A stretch of DNA of 64,000 nt from UASB124 sp041662445 (GTDB lineage Bacteria > Babelota > Babeliae > Babelales > RVW-14), in assembly GCA_041662445.1 (NCBI GenBank), contig JBAZSL010000002.1, positions 65,970 to 129,969 of the forward strand, read 5' to 3'. The notes under the pieces are model-generated. The model did no database searches. It saw nothing but the letters and a program-made list of their open reading frames with translations, and was not told the DNA's origin. The position numbers were made by a program, and so were the translations under genes. Below are positions 1-8,806 of this stretch, in pieces (position 1 is the first letter of the stretch; every line of letters starts with the position of its first letter).

Positions 1-1
1 A

Positions 2-370
2 ACGTTGTGGGGAAGCGGTACACCCTGCCGAGAATTTCTCCACGTTGATGACGTTGCACGTGCAGCAGTTATTCTAGCTGAGCACTATGATTATTGCGAT
101 GTTGGCGAATGCATTAATGTTGGGACTGGTACTGATTGTGCGATTTGCGAATTAGCCGATTTGATAAAACAAATTATTGGATTTAATGGGCGTATTGTAT
201 ATGGCACGAAGGTGTTGGATGGTATGCCGCGCAAGTGCCTGAATATATCAAAAATCGAGGCTCTGAATTGGAAGCCCTCAATTACTTTGGCAGATGGCCT
301 CAAGAATGTTTATTCATGGTATGTGCATGCATGTCCAGATGAGGAGAGTTGTCATCATGCTACGCTATAA
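2..370 (+). CDS. fcl: GDP-L-fucose synthase, C-terminal part (5' end outside window)
   Basis: This is the last ~122 codons of an SDR epimerase/reductase. The reading frame is open to the window edge, so the N-terminal Rossmann half lies upstream. The motifs REFLHVDDVA, INVGTG and DGMPRK followed by W-x-P match the C-terminal substrate domain of GDP-L-fucose synthase, which converts GDP-4-keto-6-deoxymannose to GDP-L-fucose in the cytosol. The stop overlaps the start of pseB by 14 bases, so it is probably the upstream member of the same glycan operon. Another SDR of the extended family cannot be excluded without the N-terminus. Confidence 0.8.
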   Translation, partial: TLWGSGTPCREFLHVDDVARAAVILAEHYDYCDVGECINVGTGTDCAICELADLIKQIIGFNGRIVYGTKVLDGMPRKCLNISKIEALNWKPSITLADGLKNVYSWYVHACPDEESCHHATL

Positions 371-1391
371 ATCAGTTTTAGTTACCGGAGGGACCGGTTC
401 ATTTGGAAAAGCCTTTGTCCGGACAATTTTGCAACGATATCCACATCTGGAGCGTGTAATTGTTTTATCTCGTGATGAGTTTAAACAATTTGAGATGTCC
501 AATATGCCCGAGTTTAGAAATGATCAGCGGCTGAGGTTCTTTGTTGGCGATGTGCGAGACAAGGATCGACTTTATAGGGCATTTGATGCTGTTGATGTTA
601 TCATTCATGCCGCTGCACTCAAGCAGGTGCCGTCATGCGAATACAATCCTTTTGAAGCGATCAAAACAAATATTCTTGGGGCTCAGAATGTTATAGATGC
701 GGCAATAGATAGAAATGTTAAACGAGTTATTGCGTTGAGTACTGATAAGGCCTGTGCTCCCATTAATTTATACGGTGCTACTAAACTGTGTTCGGATAAG
801 TTGTTTATTGCAGGAAATGTTTATGTAGGTACACATGAGACACGTTTTGCGGTTGTGCGTTATGGTAACGTTGTAGCAAGTAGGGGATCAGTTATTCCCT
901 ATTTTCAGCAGCTTATCAATAATGGTGCACGTGAACTTCCGATTACTGATGTGCGTATGACGCGTTTTTGGCTTCGGCTGGAACATGCAGTAGACATGGT
1001 GATCCACGCATTGCAGGTTATGGATGGCGGTGAGCTTTTTGTTAAAAAAATCCCCTCAATGAGAATTGTGGACTTGGCACAGGCAATGGCCCCTGACCTT
1101 CCCATCATCGAAGTTGGTATTCGCCCAGGTGAAAAAATTCACGAGATGATGATCTCTCGGGAAGATGCACGCAGTACGTATGATTTCGATTCATATTATG
1201 TTATTTACCAGCATGGAAATCGTGGCAAGGGAATTCCGGTAAATCCTGATTTCGAATATCATAGCGGCAATAATGCCGAATGGCTTTCGATTGAGCAAAT
1301 GCGTTATATGCTCGGTTGTAAGAACGATGAATTATTCAGCAAAATTCACTCACATAAACGATTTACACAAACAGCGCAGGGTGGTGTCTAG
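357..1391 (+). CDS. pseB: UDP-GlcNAc 4,6-dehydratase (inverting), pseudaminic acid step 1
   Basis: A 344-residue extended SDR that closely follows PseB. It has GGTGSFG at residues 11-17, STDKA with D130/K131, and YGATK with Y139/K143, followed by the family block for TRFWL, IPSM and RPGEKIHEMMIS. PseB removes water and inverts C5 of UDP-GlcNAc, the first step to pseudaminic acid. The ATG at 357 is chosen over in-frame codons upstream because GAGGAG lies just before it and the protein then starts directly at the Rossmann fold. It has no signal peptide, unlike its distant paralogue at 43468-44586. Followed by pseC after 3 bases. Confidence 0.93.
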   Translation: MLRYKSVLVTGGTGSFGKAFVRTILQRYPHLERVIVLSRDEFKQFEMSNMPEFRNDQRLRFFVGDVRDKDRLYRAFDAVDVIIHAAALKQVPSCEYNPFEAIKTNILGAQNVIDAAIDRNVKRVIALSTDKACAPINLYGATKLCSDKLFIAGNVYVGTHETRFAVVRYGNVVASRGSVIPYFQQLINNGARELPITDVRMTRFWLRLEHAVDMVIHALQVMDGGELFVKKIPSMRIVDLAQAMAPDLPIIEVGIRPGEKIHEMMISREDARSTYDFDSYYVIYQHGNRGKGIPVNPDFEYHSGNNAEWLSIEQMRYMLGCKNDELFSKIHSHKRFTQTAQGGV

Positions 1392-1394
1392 CGC

Positions 1395-2552
1395 ATGTTC
1401 GGAGCAACAAAAAAATACTCTTACGGTAAGCAAACGATATCATGTAGCGATATGTGGGCGGTACTCAAAGCCCTACGGTCATCATGGTTGACGCAAGGTC
1501 CTAAGGTACGTGAATTTGAACAGGCTCTTTGCTCGTACACCGGAGCTCGTTATTGTGTGGTGGTTGCCAATGCCACTGCGGCGCTTCATATCGCTCTATT
1601 GGCACTCAAGATTTCACCTCTTGATCGCGTCGTTACCTCTCCGATTACCTTTGTTGCTTCGGCCAACAGTATTTTACATGCAGGTGGCAATGTTCAGTTT
1701 GCTGACATTTGTCCCGAAACCGCATGCATAGATCCGTGTGAGATTGAAAAAAATATTACGCAAGAAACCAAAGGAATAATGCCGGTCCATTTTGCTGGAC
1801 AGTCGTGTGATATGGAGCGTATTGCTACCATTGCAAAATCTCGAAATTTATTTGTTGTCGAAGATGCCGCCCATGCCCTGGGCTCACATTATAAAGATGA
1901 AAAAGTTGGCTCCTGTCGTTATTCAGATGCGGCTATTTTTTCATTTCATCCCGTTAAAAATATTACGACAGGTGAAGGTGGCGCCATTACCACCAACCGA
2001 GAGGATCTATACGAAGTAATGTTGATGCTACGGACGCACGGCATTACGCGTGATCCAGCACGTATGACGAAGAACGATGGAGCATGGTATTACGAACAAC
2101 AGTTGCTCGGGTTTAATTATAGAATTACTGATATTCAGTGTGCGCTTGGTCTTTCGCAGCTCAAACGCCTTGATACCTTTGTGCAGCAACGAAGAGAATT
2201 GGTCGAAATGTATCGTGAAGAATTTAGGGATGATGCGCGCTTTTGCCTATTACAGGAAAACAAATATTCACGAGCAGCATTCCATCTATTTCCACTGCTT
2301 ATTGATTTTAACGAGATCAAAATAAATAAAAAAAATTTATGTGCTGCTTTGGCTCAAAAAGGAGTGCATACACAGGTGCACTATATTCCGGTTCATATAC
2401 AGCCCTATTATAGAAATCTTGGGTTTGTTTCTGGGAGTTTTCCGCATGCAGAATCGTATTATCAGCGAACACTCTCTCTTCCTCTCTATCCATTGCTAAG
2501 ATCGCGTGATATCAAAAATATTGTAAAAATCATAAAAACAACAGCTGTGTAA
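1395..2552 (+). CDS. pseC: UDP-4-amino-4,6-dideoxy-GlcNAc aminotransferase, pseudaminic acid step 2
   Basis: A 385-residue DegT/DnrJ/EryC1-type PLP aminotransferase. The Schiff-base lysine is K188 in the FHPVKNITTGEGG motif, and EDAAHALGS provides the PLP-binding Asp. Placement immediately after pseB identifies it as PseC, which aminates the 4-keto sugar with glutamate as donor. Length is normal for the family. It acts in the cytosol. Confidence 0.93.
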   Translation: MFGATKKYSYGKQTISCSDMWAVLKALRSSWLTQGPKVREFEQALCSYTGARYCVVVANATAALHIALLALKISPLDRVVTSPITFVASANSILHAGGNVQFADICPETACIDPCEIEKNITQETKGIMPVHFAGQSCDMERIATIAKSRNLFVVEDAAHALGSHYKDEKVGSCRYSDAAIFSFHPVKNITTGEGGAITTNREDLYEVMLMLRTHGITRDPARMTKNDGAWYYEQQLLGFNYRITDIQCALGLSQLKRLDTFVQQRRELVEMYREEFRDDARFCLLQENKYSRAAFHLFPLLIDFNEIKINKKNLCAALAQKGVHTQVHYIPVHIQPYYRNLGFVSGSFPHAESYYQRTLSLPLYPLLRSRDIKNIVKIIKTTAV

Positions 2553-2565
2553 AAATGAGGCGACT

Positions 2566-3828
2566 ATGTTTAAAATTGGGTTGAAACTTTGGTCGACGAA
2601 TGAGCAGTATGTGAATGAAGCGATTCGTCTCTGCGAACATGGTTTTTGCGATTATATTGAGCTTTTTGCTGTGCCGAAATCATTCGAGCACCATGTTGGT
2701 CTATGGGCGGCGGTCAAGAAAAAAACCAATATTATGATGATAATTCACGCGGCGCATTTGCGTGAAGGGGTAAATCTGGCTCAATCACCGTGCTTTGAGA
2801 ATAATATGGTTGTTGCACGAGAAGCGCTTGCCTTTGCTGATGAACTTGGGGCCTTGTCGGTCATTTTTCATCCCGGAACAAATGGACAATGGCAGGAAAC
2901 CTGTCGACAAATTTCTCATATTCGTGATGCACGCATTGTTATCGAAAATAAACCATATTTTGTTTCTCCTGAATTGATTTGTAATGGTGCAACCTATGAA
3001 GAGGTTAAATCAATTATTGACACAACGAGAGCTGGTTTTTGTTGTGACATAGGTCACGCCGTTTGTGCTGCAAATGCGTTGCACCAAGATCAACTTGAGT
3101 ACGTGAAAAAATTTTTATCATTGCAACCACGCATGTTCCATCTTGCTGACGGGGATTGGTGCGGCGTGTATGATCAGCATGATCATCTGGGACATGGATT
3201 ATTCAAATTAAACGAGCTGCTGCGTTTATTGCCTGAAGATAGCATGATTACCTTGGAAACAGCGCACGATTCCGATCATAGTTTAGTCGATTTTGAATCG
3301 GATGTTGCATATGTGCGCATGCTAGAAAAGCAGTGGCTCCGAGAACGTACGAATGCCGATATTACTATTGATCCAGCAACGTTGGACGATCTGCATGATA
3401 TTTTTAATCTTTCAAATGATGATGAAGTTAGAAGAAATTCGATCAATATTCAAAAAATTGCCTGGAATGACCATGTTGCATGGTTCAACGAACAAATAAG
3501 AAGCAAAGAGGATTATTTTTTTGTGGCACGCAACAAAAATAATGATTTTGTTGGACAGGTACGTTTTGACAAGGTGCGCACTGAAAATTGTCTTCGTATC
3601 AGTGTAAGTTTGTGCAAAGAGTTCCGCAATAAGGGTCTTGGTGCTCATCTTATAGCATTGAGCTCTCAAAGAGTCCTTCACAATACACAGGCAACAAAAA
3701 TATGTGCTTATATCAAGCCTGAAAACGGAGCATCCATAAAAGCTTTTTCTAAGGCTGGTTATGTTGCCGTTGGTAGTGTAAAAGTTGATGGAGTTGAATT
3801 GTCGGTGTTTGAATGTACATTGCGATAA
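2566..3828 (+). CDS. Fusion of a sugar isomerase-like TIM barrel and a GNAT acetyltransferase (PseH-like)
   Basis: A 420-residue two-domain protein. Residues 1 to about 265 resemble the xylose-isomerase/AP-endonuclease-2 TIM barrel, with a full set of likely metal ligands: E in IENKPY (~127), CDIGHA (~160), FHLAD (~190), HLGHG (~206) and LETA (~231). Residues ~280-420 are a GNAT domain with FRNKGLGAHL as the acetyl-CoA loop. In known pse operons this position is held by PseH (GNAT N-acetyltransferase) and PseG (a GT-B UDP-sugar hydrolase). The GNAT half is therefore probably PseH. The barrel could replace PseG or do another epimerase or hydrolase step, which is inference. No PseG is visible in the window. 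Confidence 0.8.
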   Translation: MFKIGLKLWSTNEQYVNEAIRLCEHGFCDYIELFAVPKSFEHHVGLWAAVKKKTNIMMIIHAAHLREGVNLAQSPCFENNMVVAREALAFADELGALSVIFHPGTNGQWQETCRQISHIRDARIVIENKPYFVSPELICNGATYEEVKSIIDTTRAGFCCDIGHAVCAANALHQDQLEYVKKFLSLQPRMFHLADGDWCGVYDQHDHLGHGLFKLNELLRLLPEDSMITLETAHDSDHSLVDFESDVAYVRMLEKQWLRERTNADITIDPATLDDLHDIFNLSNDDEVRRNSINIQKIAWNDHVAWFNEQIRSKEDYFFVARNKNNDFVGQVRFDKVRTENCLRISVSLCKEFRNKGLGAHLIALSSQRVLHNTQATKICAYIKPENGASIKAFSKAGYVAVGSVKVDGVELSVFECTLR

Positions 3829-3850
3829 TGCAGTAAAAAAGAGATGAGAA

Positions 3851-4903
3851 ATGAGAGATATTGTTATCGACAGCATAAAAATTGGAAGGCAGCACCCACC
3901 GTTTGTTGTCGCTGAAATGTCGGGCAATCATAATCAGTCGTTGCAGCGGGCACTTCAACTTGTTGAGGCTGCCGCATATGCAGGCGTTAACGCCGTTAAG
4001 CTTCAAACATATACCGCAGATACCATAACGCTTGATGTACAAAGCGACGACTTTATGATCAATGATGCAAAAAGTCTTTGGCGCGGGGCAACGCTACATG
4101 CACTGTATCAACAATCCTATACTCCTTGGGCGTGGCACAAGCAAATTATGGAGAAATGTAAGCAACATGGATTGTTGTGTTTTAGCACACCCTTTGACGA
4201 GACAGCAGTCGATTTTTTGGAATCACTGAATGTCCCCTGTTACAAAATTGCTTCTTTTGAAGTTGTTCATTTACCTTTGATAAAAAAAGTTGCCTCGACC
4301 GGTAAACCATTGATTATTTCGACGGGGCTTGCAAATGTTGCCGAGCTCTATGAGGCGGTTGCGGTTGCGCATTCGGCAGGTTGTCGTGATATTGTTTTGC
4401 TTAAATGCACAAGTACGTATCCAGCCGAGCCGGTGGATTCAAATCTTATAACTATTCCTCATATGCAGACTCTTTTCGATTGCCATGTTGGACTGTCAGA
4501 TCACACGTTGGGCTTGGGTGTTAGTGTTGCCAGTATTGCATTAGGTGCAACTTTTATAGAAAAGCATTTTACGTTATGTAGGGCTGATGGTGGTGCTGAT
4601 GCTGAATTTTCATTAGAACCTGAAGAAATGAAAAATTTAGTTATTGAAATAAGCCGCGCATGGCAGGCGCTTGGAAATGTTGCTTATGGACCAACGTTAC
4701 ATGAAAAAAAATCACTTCAATTTAGAAGATCCATTTATGCTTCACGGGATATTATGGCTGGAGAAATTTTAAGTGCAGAGAATTTGAAGATCATTAGACC
4801 AGGATATGGACTAGCTCCTAAGTATTTGGAAGTGATTGTTGGGAGAAAAGCTTTACGTGATATTACTAAAGGAACGCCTGTAGATTGGCAAATGTTTGTA
4901 TAA
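3851..4903 (+). CDS. pseI: Pseudaminic acid synthase (NeuB family)
   Basis: A 350-residue NeuB-family enzyme. The N-terminal TIM barrel has FVVAEMSGNHN, AVKLQTY, CFSTPFD and KIASFEVVHLPL, which are PEP- and sugar-binding blocks. The last ~60 residues form the SAF (antifreeze-like) domain, starting near RRSIYASRDIMAGE. It condenses PEP with 6-deoxy-AltdiNAc to make pseudaminic acid in the cytosol. The operon with pseB and pseC separates it from NeuB and LegI. Confidence 0.92.
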   Translation: MRDIVIDSIKIGRQHPPFVVAEMSGNHNQSLQRALQLVEAAAYAGVNAVKLQTYTADTITLDVQSDDFMINDAKSLWRGATLHALYQQSYTPWAWHKQIMEKCKQHGLLCFSTPFDETAVDFLESLNVPCYKIASFEVVHLPLIKKVASTGKPLIISTGLANVAELYEAVAVAHSAGCRDIVLLKCTSTYPAEPVDSNLITIPHMQTLFDCHVGLSDHTLGLGVSVASIALGATFIEKHFTLCRADGGADAEFSLEPEEMKNLVIEISRAWQALGNVAYGPTLHEKKSLQFRRSIYASRDIMAGEILSAENLKIIRPGYGLAPKYLEVIVGRKALRDITKGTPVDWQMFV

Positions 4904-4922
4904 CAACTAAGGATGATTGGTA

Positions 4923-5936
4923 ATGAAAAGAGTAAAAATTCTTGAGACGACGCTCAGAGATGGAAGCTATGCCATAAATTTTTCTTTTACGATCAAGGAT
5001 ACGGCACTCATATGCAGAGAATTGGAGGCGGCAGGCCTTGAGTTTATAGAAATTGGACATGGCGTTGGCCTCAACGCTTCGAATTGTGGCTATGGGCAGG
5101 CGGCGCAGACGGATGAAGAATATTTAGAAGCTGCTGCAAGCGTCTTGAGCAAGGCTAAATTTGGAATGTTTTGTATTCCTGGAATTGCGCGGCTTGAGGA
5201 TATTGATATGGCTGCGCAGTACAAAATGGGGTTTATCAGGATAGGTACTAATGTTACCGAAGTTGCATCTTCGCAGCCTTTTATCCAAAGGGCCAAACAA
5301 CACGGAATGTTCGTGTGCGCGAATTTTATGAAATCTTATGCTATGGCCCCTCTGGAATTTGCAAAAATGGTGAAACTTTCGGAGAGTTTTGGTGCAGATA
5401 TGGTCTATGTTGTGGACTCTGCAGGCGGAATGTTCCCCGATGATATAAAAAGCTACTACCAAGCAATAAGGGAAGTATCGAATGTTCCTTTGGGGTTTCA
5501 TGGGCATGACAATCTTGCATTTGCTGTGTACAACAGCATTTATGCTGCTGAGCAGGGTTTTGAAATTGTTGATAGTTCTTTGCAGGGACTGGGAAGAAGT
5601 TCCGGTAATGCGGCTACAGAAAATTTAATAGCAGCGCTTATGAAAAAAAAATATTGCCTAGACATAGATTTTTTCAAAATTTTAGCCATCGGCCAGAAGT
5701 ATATAAAACCATTGATAACTTCTAAAGGGAAGGGCGCCTTAGATATTGTTGCGGGCTTTTCGGAATTTCATTCAAGTTATATGTGTTATATCAACAAGTT
5801 CGCTGCACAGTACGAAATAGATCCGGCGCGCTTAATGATTGAGGTAAGCAATGTTGATAAAATTAATGTTACCGAAAAAATGGTTGAGCGTGTTGCTGCG
5901 CATATCGCCGAAGAAAAACCGCGGGATTTATATTGA
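4923..5936 (+). CDS. HMGL-like pyruvate aldolase (4-hydroxy-2-oxovalerate aldolase type)
   Basis: A 337-residue DRE-TIM metalloaldolase. TLRDGS (residues 10-15) and the H193-G-H195 pair in GFHGHDN are the divalent-metal ligands. EIGHGVGL and CGYG resemble MhpE/DmpG enzymes, which reversibly join pyruvate to an aldehyde. ATG 4923 is used because AAGGA lies about 9 bases upstream, rather than the TTG at 4917. It directly follows pseI and leads a cassette with an acyl ligase and an ACP. I infer it builds a hydroxylated 2-oxo acid that becomes an acyl decoration of the nonulosonate. The aldehyde partner cannot be read from sequence. Confidence 0.78.
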   Translation: MKRVKILETTLRDGSYAINFSFTIKDTALICRELEAAGLEFIEIGHGVGLNASNCGYGQAAQTDEEYLEAAASVLSKAKFGMFCIPGIARLEDIDMAAQYKMGFIRIGTNVTEVASSQPFIQRAKQHGMFVCANFMKSYAMAPLEFAKMVKLSESFGADMVYVVDSAGGMFPDDIKSYYQAIREVSNVPLGFHGHDNLAFAVYNSIYAAEQGFEIVDSSLQGLGRSSGNAATENLIAALMKKKYCLDIDFFKILAIGQKYIKPLITSKGKGALDIVAGFSEFHSSYMCYINKFAAQYEIDPARLMIEVSNVDKINVTEKMVERVAAHIAEEKPRDLY

Positions 5937-7399
5937 TGAATGAATGTGTTAAGGCGGCTTTTTGTCGAATTTGGGATAAAGATTTTGTTGTTGATTCTTT
6001 GCATAATAAAAAACTTACCGGTAAAGATTTTTTTTCTGCTGTAATGCATTGCAAGCAACAACTTGAATCCCTTGGACTCTGCAAGCAGGATAAAATTTGT
6101 CTTCTGATGAACAACTCCCTTGATCTTGTTGTTATGTATTTTGCCTGTCTTTTTATGCAATTGATTATTATTCCTATTGATCCGCATAAAGGCCAAAGAG
6201 AAATAGATGAGATTTTAAAGATCGTAAACGGCAAAAAAATCTTTTGTGATAAAACATCAGAATATCGTGGCACTGATGTCGTGGCGATTGAGTCAATAAT
6301 GGATAAGTTTTATGCGAGCAACGGAGATGAGATAGGCGATATAAGTCTTATTGATGCGCTTGATTTTAGTCATATTTATTTGATTACCTTCACCTCGGGG
6401 ACGACTGGAGTATGTAAAGGGGTAAGGCATAGTTTTAATAATTTGGTAGCAAGTGCGAGGGCATTTAATAATCGATTTAACTTTGATCAGCAAAACATTT
6501 TTTACCATAATGTGCCGATGACGTATATGGCGGGAATTTTAAACCTCATCATTCTTCCCTTCGTCGCAGGAAGTACTATTGTTCTCGGTCCTCGCTTTGA
6601 TGTTTCACAGGTGATGAATTTTTGGGACGTTCCTATTGGCCAAGGGGTGAACACCTTTTGGTTTGTGCCAACGATGCTTTCGCTGCTTCTCAGGTTTGAT
6701 CGTGGTAACAAGGGTGCTGATTATTTGAGAGCGGTAAAAGCGATTGGATGCGTGGGGACTGCGCCATTGAACGTGCTGGTTAAGAAGCAGTTCGAAGAGA
6801 AATATGGTGTGTGCCTATACGAAAGCTATGGACTTTCGGAAACCCTTTTTGTTGCAACAAATTCTGCCTCTTTGAATATGAATGGGAGCGTTGGTACCTT
6901 GCTTGATGGTGTGACGGTGTCTGTTGAAGATGATGGTGAATTGTTGGTATCGGTTCCGTGGATGTTTTTGGGTTACATGAACATGGACAGCAAGCAAGAC
7001 TTTGTACGCAGTGGTTTCAAGTCTGGAGACATTGGTGCTTTTGGAGTACATAAATTTTTATTCATAACGGACCGAAAAAAGGATTTAATCATTCGCGGAG
7101 GGATTAACATTAGCCCCGCGCGGTTGAATCGATTTATCAATGAAACAGGTTTTTTTGAAGAAAATGTTGTTGTGGGTGTGACTGATGACATCATGGGTGA
7201 AAAAAATGTTTGTTTTTTTGTTAAGGAAACGATATTTGAACGTGATCTTGAAAAAAAACTAAATATGAAAATTATGCATGATCTAGGGACCTCCTATTGC
7301 ATAGATGAATTTATAAAAATGGATATTATTCCAAAAAATTTAAATGGAAAAGTTGATGCGCTGAAATTGAGAGAATTTTATTGTAAGAATCATTCATGA
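5936..7399 (+). CDS. AMP-forming acyl-CoA/acyl-ACP ligase (ANL superfamily)
   Basis: A 487-residue adenylate-forming enzyme. The P-loop FTSGTTG lies at residues 152-158 and ESYGLSE supplies the A5 motif. DRKKDLIIRGG is the hinge, and the NLNGKVD motif carries the usual catalytic lysine near the C-terminus. It activates a carboxylic acid with ATP and loads it on CoA or, more likely here, on the ACP encoded at 10640. The ATG shares its A with the TGA of the aldolase, so the two are translationally coupled. Substrate unknown. Confidence 0.85.
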   Translation: MNECVKAAFCRIWDKDFVVDSLHNKKLTGKDFFSAVMHCKQQLESLGLCKQDKICLLMNNSLDLVVMYFACLFMQLIIIPIDPHKGQREIDEILKIVNGKKIFCDKTSEYRGTDVVAIESIMDKFYASNGDEIGDISLIDALDFSHIYLITFTSGTTGVCKGVRHSFNNLVASARAFNNRFNFDQQNIFYHNVPMTYMAGILNLIILPFVAGSTIVLGPRFDVSQVMNFWDVPIGQGVNTFWFVPTMLSLLLRFDRGNKGADYLRAVKAIGCVGTAPLNVLVKKQFEEKYGVCLYESYGLSETLFVATNSASLNMNGSVGTLLDGVTVSVEDDGELLVSVPWMFLGYMNMDSKQDFVRSGFKSGDIGAFGVHKFLFITDRKKDLIIRGGINISPARLNRFINETGFFEENVVVGVTDDIMGEKNVCFFVKETIFERDLEKKLNMKIMHDLGTSYCIDEFIKMDIIPKNLNGKVDALKLREFYCKNHS

Positions 7400-8106
7400 T
7401 CTTGGATATTGATCACATTGGATATTCATCAACAAACTTCGAAGATGATATTTGCCTTGTGCAGAGCCTTGGTTTTAACATTAGATTTGTGCAACGGGGA
7501 ATCAAAAATCAGGATATTAAAAAAAAACTTCTCAGATCTTTTACGATGGAACATCACATGGCCTTGTGCGCCCGTTCGTGTGACATAAGCATCGAGGTGG
7601 TGCACTACCCACAGGTAGGTCAAAAGCGTGTTGCACAAACATCATTTTTCCCATTGGTAGGTAATCAAGAGGCGCAATTACTCAAACAGATCTCAGCACA
7701 AGATGATTTAAAACAGCTGAATATTTGCATTTCAGATATTCCCAAAACACTTAATTTTTGGAAGGTTCTTGGATTTAATGCTGTTGAGCAGGGGGATGAT
7801 TATCTTGCCTTTCGGTTCAGATCAATCCTTAACGGCAATGATTATTTTTTGTACGCCAAATTGACAAATGCTGCTGTGCATAAAGTTTTTTTAGACGATA
7901 TTGGGTTTACCTCATTGGCGTTGATTACGTCTTCGGCTTCAAGAGAAAGGGCTGCTCTTGAAAAACACAATTTTAAAGTAACGCCGATTGAACATGTTGC
8001 CATAGGAAATAAAAATTTGAGCATTTTTTTTAGCGAAAGTCCTGATGGACATATTGTTGAATTTATTAGTCTTGAGGGTGAAAGTTTTGAGGGAAAATTG
8101 GCATGA
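7396..8106 (+). CDS. VOC-superfamily (glyoxalase/dioxygenase fold) protein
   Basis: A 236-residue protein with two vicinal-oxygen-chelate modules. The first starts at IDHIGYSSTN (residues 4-13). The second starts near residue 113 (LNICISDIPKTLNFW) and ends with PDGHIVEFIS, which carries the usual last metal-ligand Glu. Such proteins can be epimerases, lyases or dioxygenases. The start overlaps the preceding ligase by 4 bases. Within this cassette it may epimerise or otherwise edit the acyl precursor, but there is no direct sequence evidence for the reaction. Confidence 0.75.
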   Translation: MILDIDHIGYSSTNFEDDICLVQSLGFNIRFVQRGIKNQDIKKKLLRSFTMEHHMALCARSCDISIEVVHYPQVGQKRVAQTSFFPLVGNQEAQLLKQISAQDDLKQLNICISDIPKTLNFWKVLGFNAVEQGDDYLAFRFRSILNGNDYFLYAKLTNAAVHKVFLDDIGFTSLALITSSASRERAALEKHNFKVTPIEHVAIGNKNLSIFFSESPDGHIVEFISLEGESFEGKLA

Positions 8107-8804
8107 AGGATAACTGTAGCATTTACGATGCAAAAAAAACGTGGACGACTTTTTTTATGCAAGCCGAGATGGCATATCCATGCGAATATGTCATTAGGAT
8201 TTTCAAAGGAGAGTATCCACGATTAAATTTAAAGAAAGATTGTTTTCTCCACAAAAAAATATGCGATATTGGTTGTGGGGATGGAAGAAATCTGGTGCTC
8301 TTAAAGCAGGTTGGTTTGGATATTTATGGTGTTGAGATAACCAAGGAAATTGTTGATAAAGCTACCAATAATTTAAGGTCGGGTGGGATTCTTGATGCAT
8401 CGGTAGTTGTTGGATCCAATAGAGACATCCCATTCGAAGCCGATTTTTTTGATTTTCTTTTATCATGGAATGCCTGCTATTACATGGGTGCACGCATTGA
8501 TTTCGATGCACATGTTGTAGAATTTGCGCGTGTGCTTAAGCCCGGGGGCCGTTTGATCCTGTCTATTCCCAAAAAATCCTGTTTTATTTATCACGAGAGT
8601 GAAACTTCAAGCCCTGGATACCAGGTCATTAAAAATGATCCATTCAATCTCAGAAATGGCGAGATTTTAAGGATGTTTGATGGTGAAAAAGACATACAAA
8701 AGACATTTTCGTCGCATTTTGAAAATTTTGTTTTCGGGTCGATAGAGGATGATTGTTTTGGCTTTGATTATCATTGGCATTTAGTGGTGTGTACAAGGAA
8801 GTAG
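8103..8804 (+). CDS. Class I SAM-dependent methyltransferase
   Basis: A 233-residue class I methyltransferase. Motif I, DIGCGDG, is at residues 55-61, followed by GVEITKE (motif II) and the LKPGGRLILSIP strand. It overlaps the VOC gene by 4 bases, so it belongs to the acyl-tailoring cassette. I infer O-methylation of the acyl group or sugar. The target is not evident. No signal peptide is present, so it is cytosolic. Confidence 0.85.
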   Translation: MKDNCSIYDAKKTWTTFFMQAEMAYPCEYVIRIFKGEYPRLNLKKDCFLHKKICDIGCGDGRNLVLLKQVGLDIYGVEITKEIVDKATNNLRSGGILDASVVVGSNRDIPFEADFFDFLLSWNACYYMGARIDFDAHVVEFARVLKPGGRLILSIPKKSCFIYHESETSSPGYQVIKNDPFNLRNGEILRMFDGEKDIQKTFSSHFENFVFGSIEDDCFGFDYHWHLVVCTRK

Positions 8805-8806
8805 CA

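Noticed and set aside
294..356. Longer N-terminus for PseB from 294
   Set aside because: It lies inside the fcl end and adds a non-homologous sequence; a good ribosome site precedes 357.
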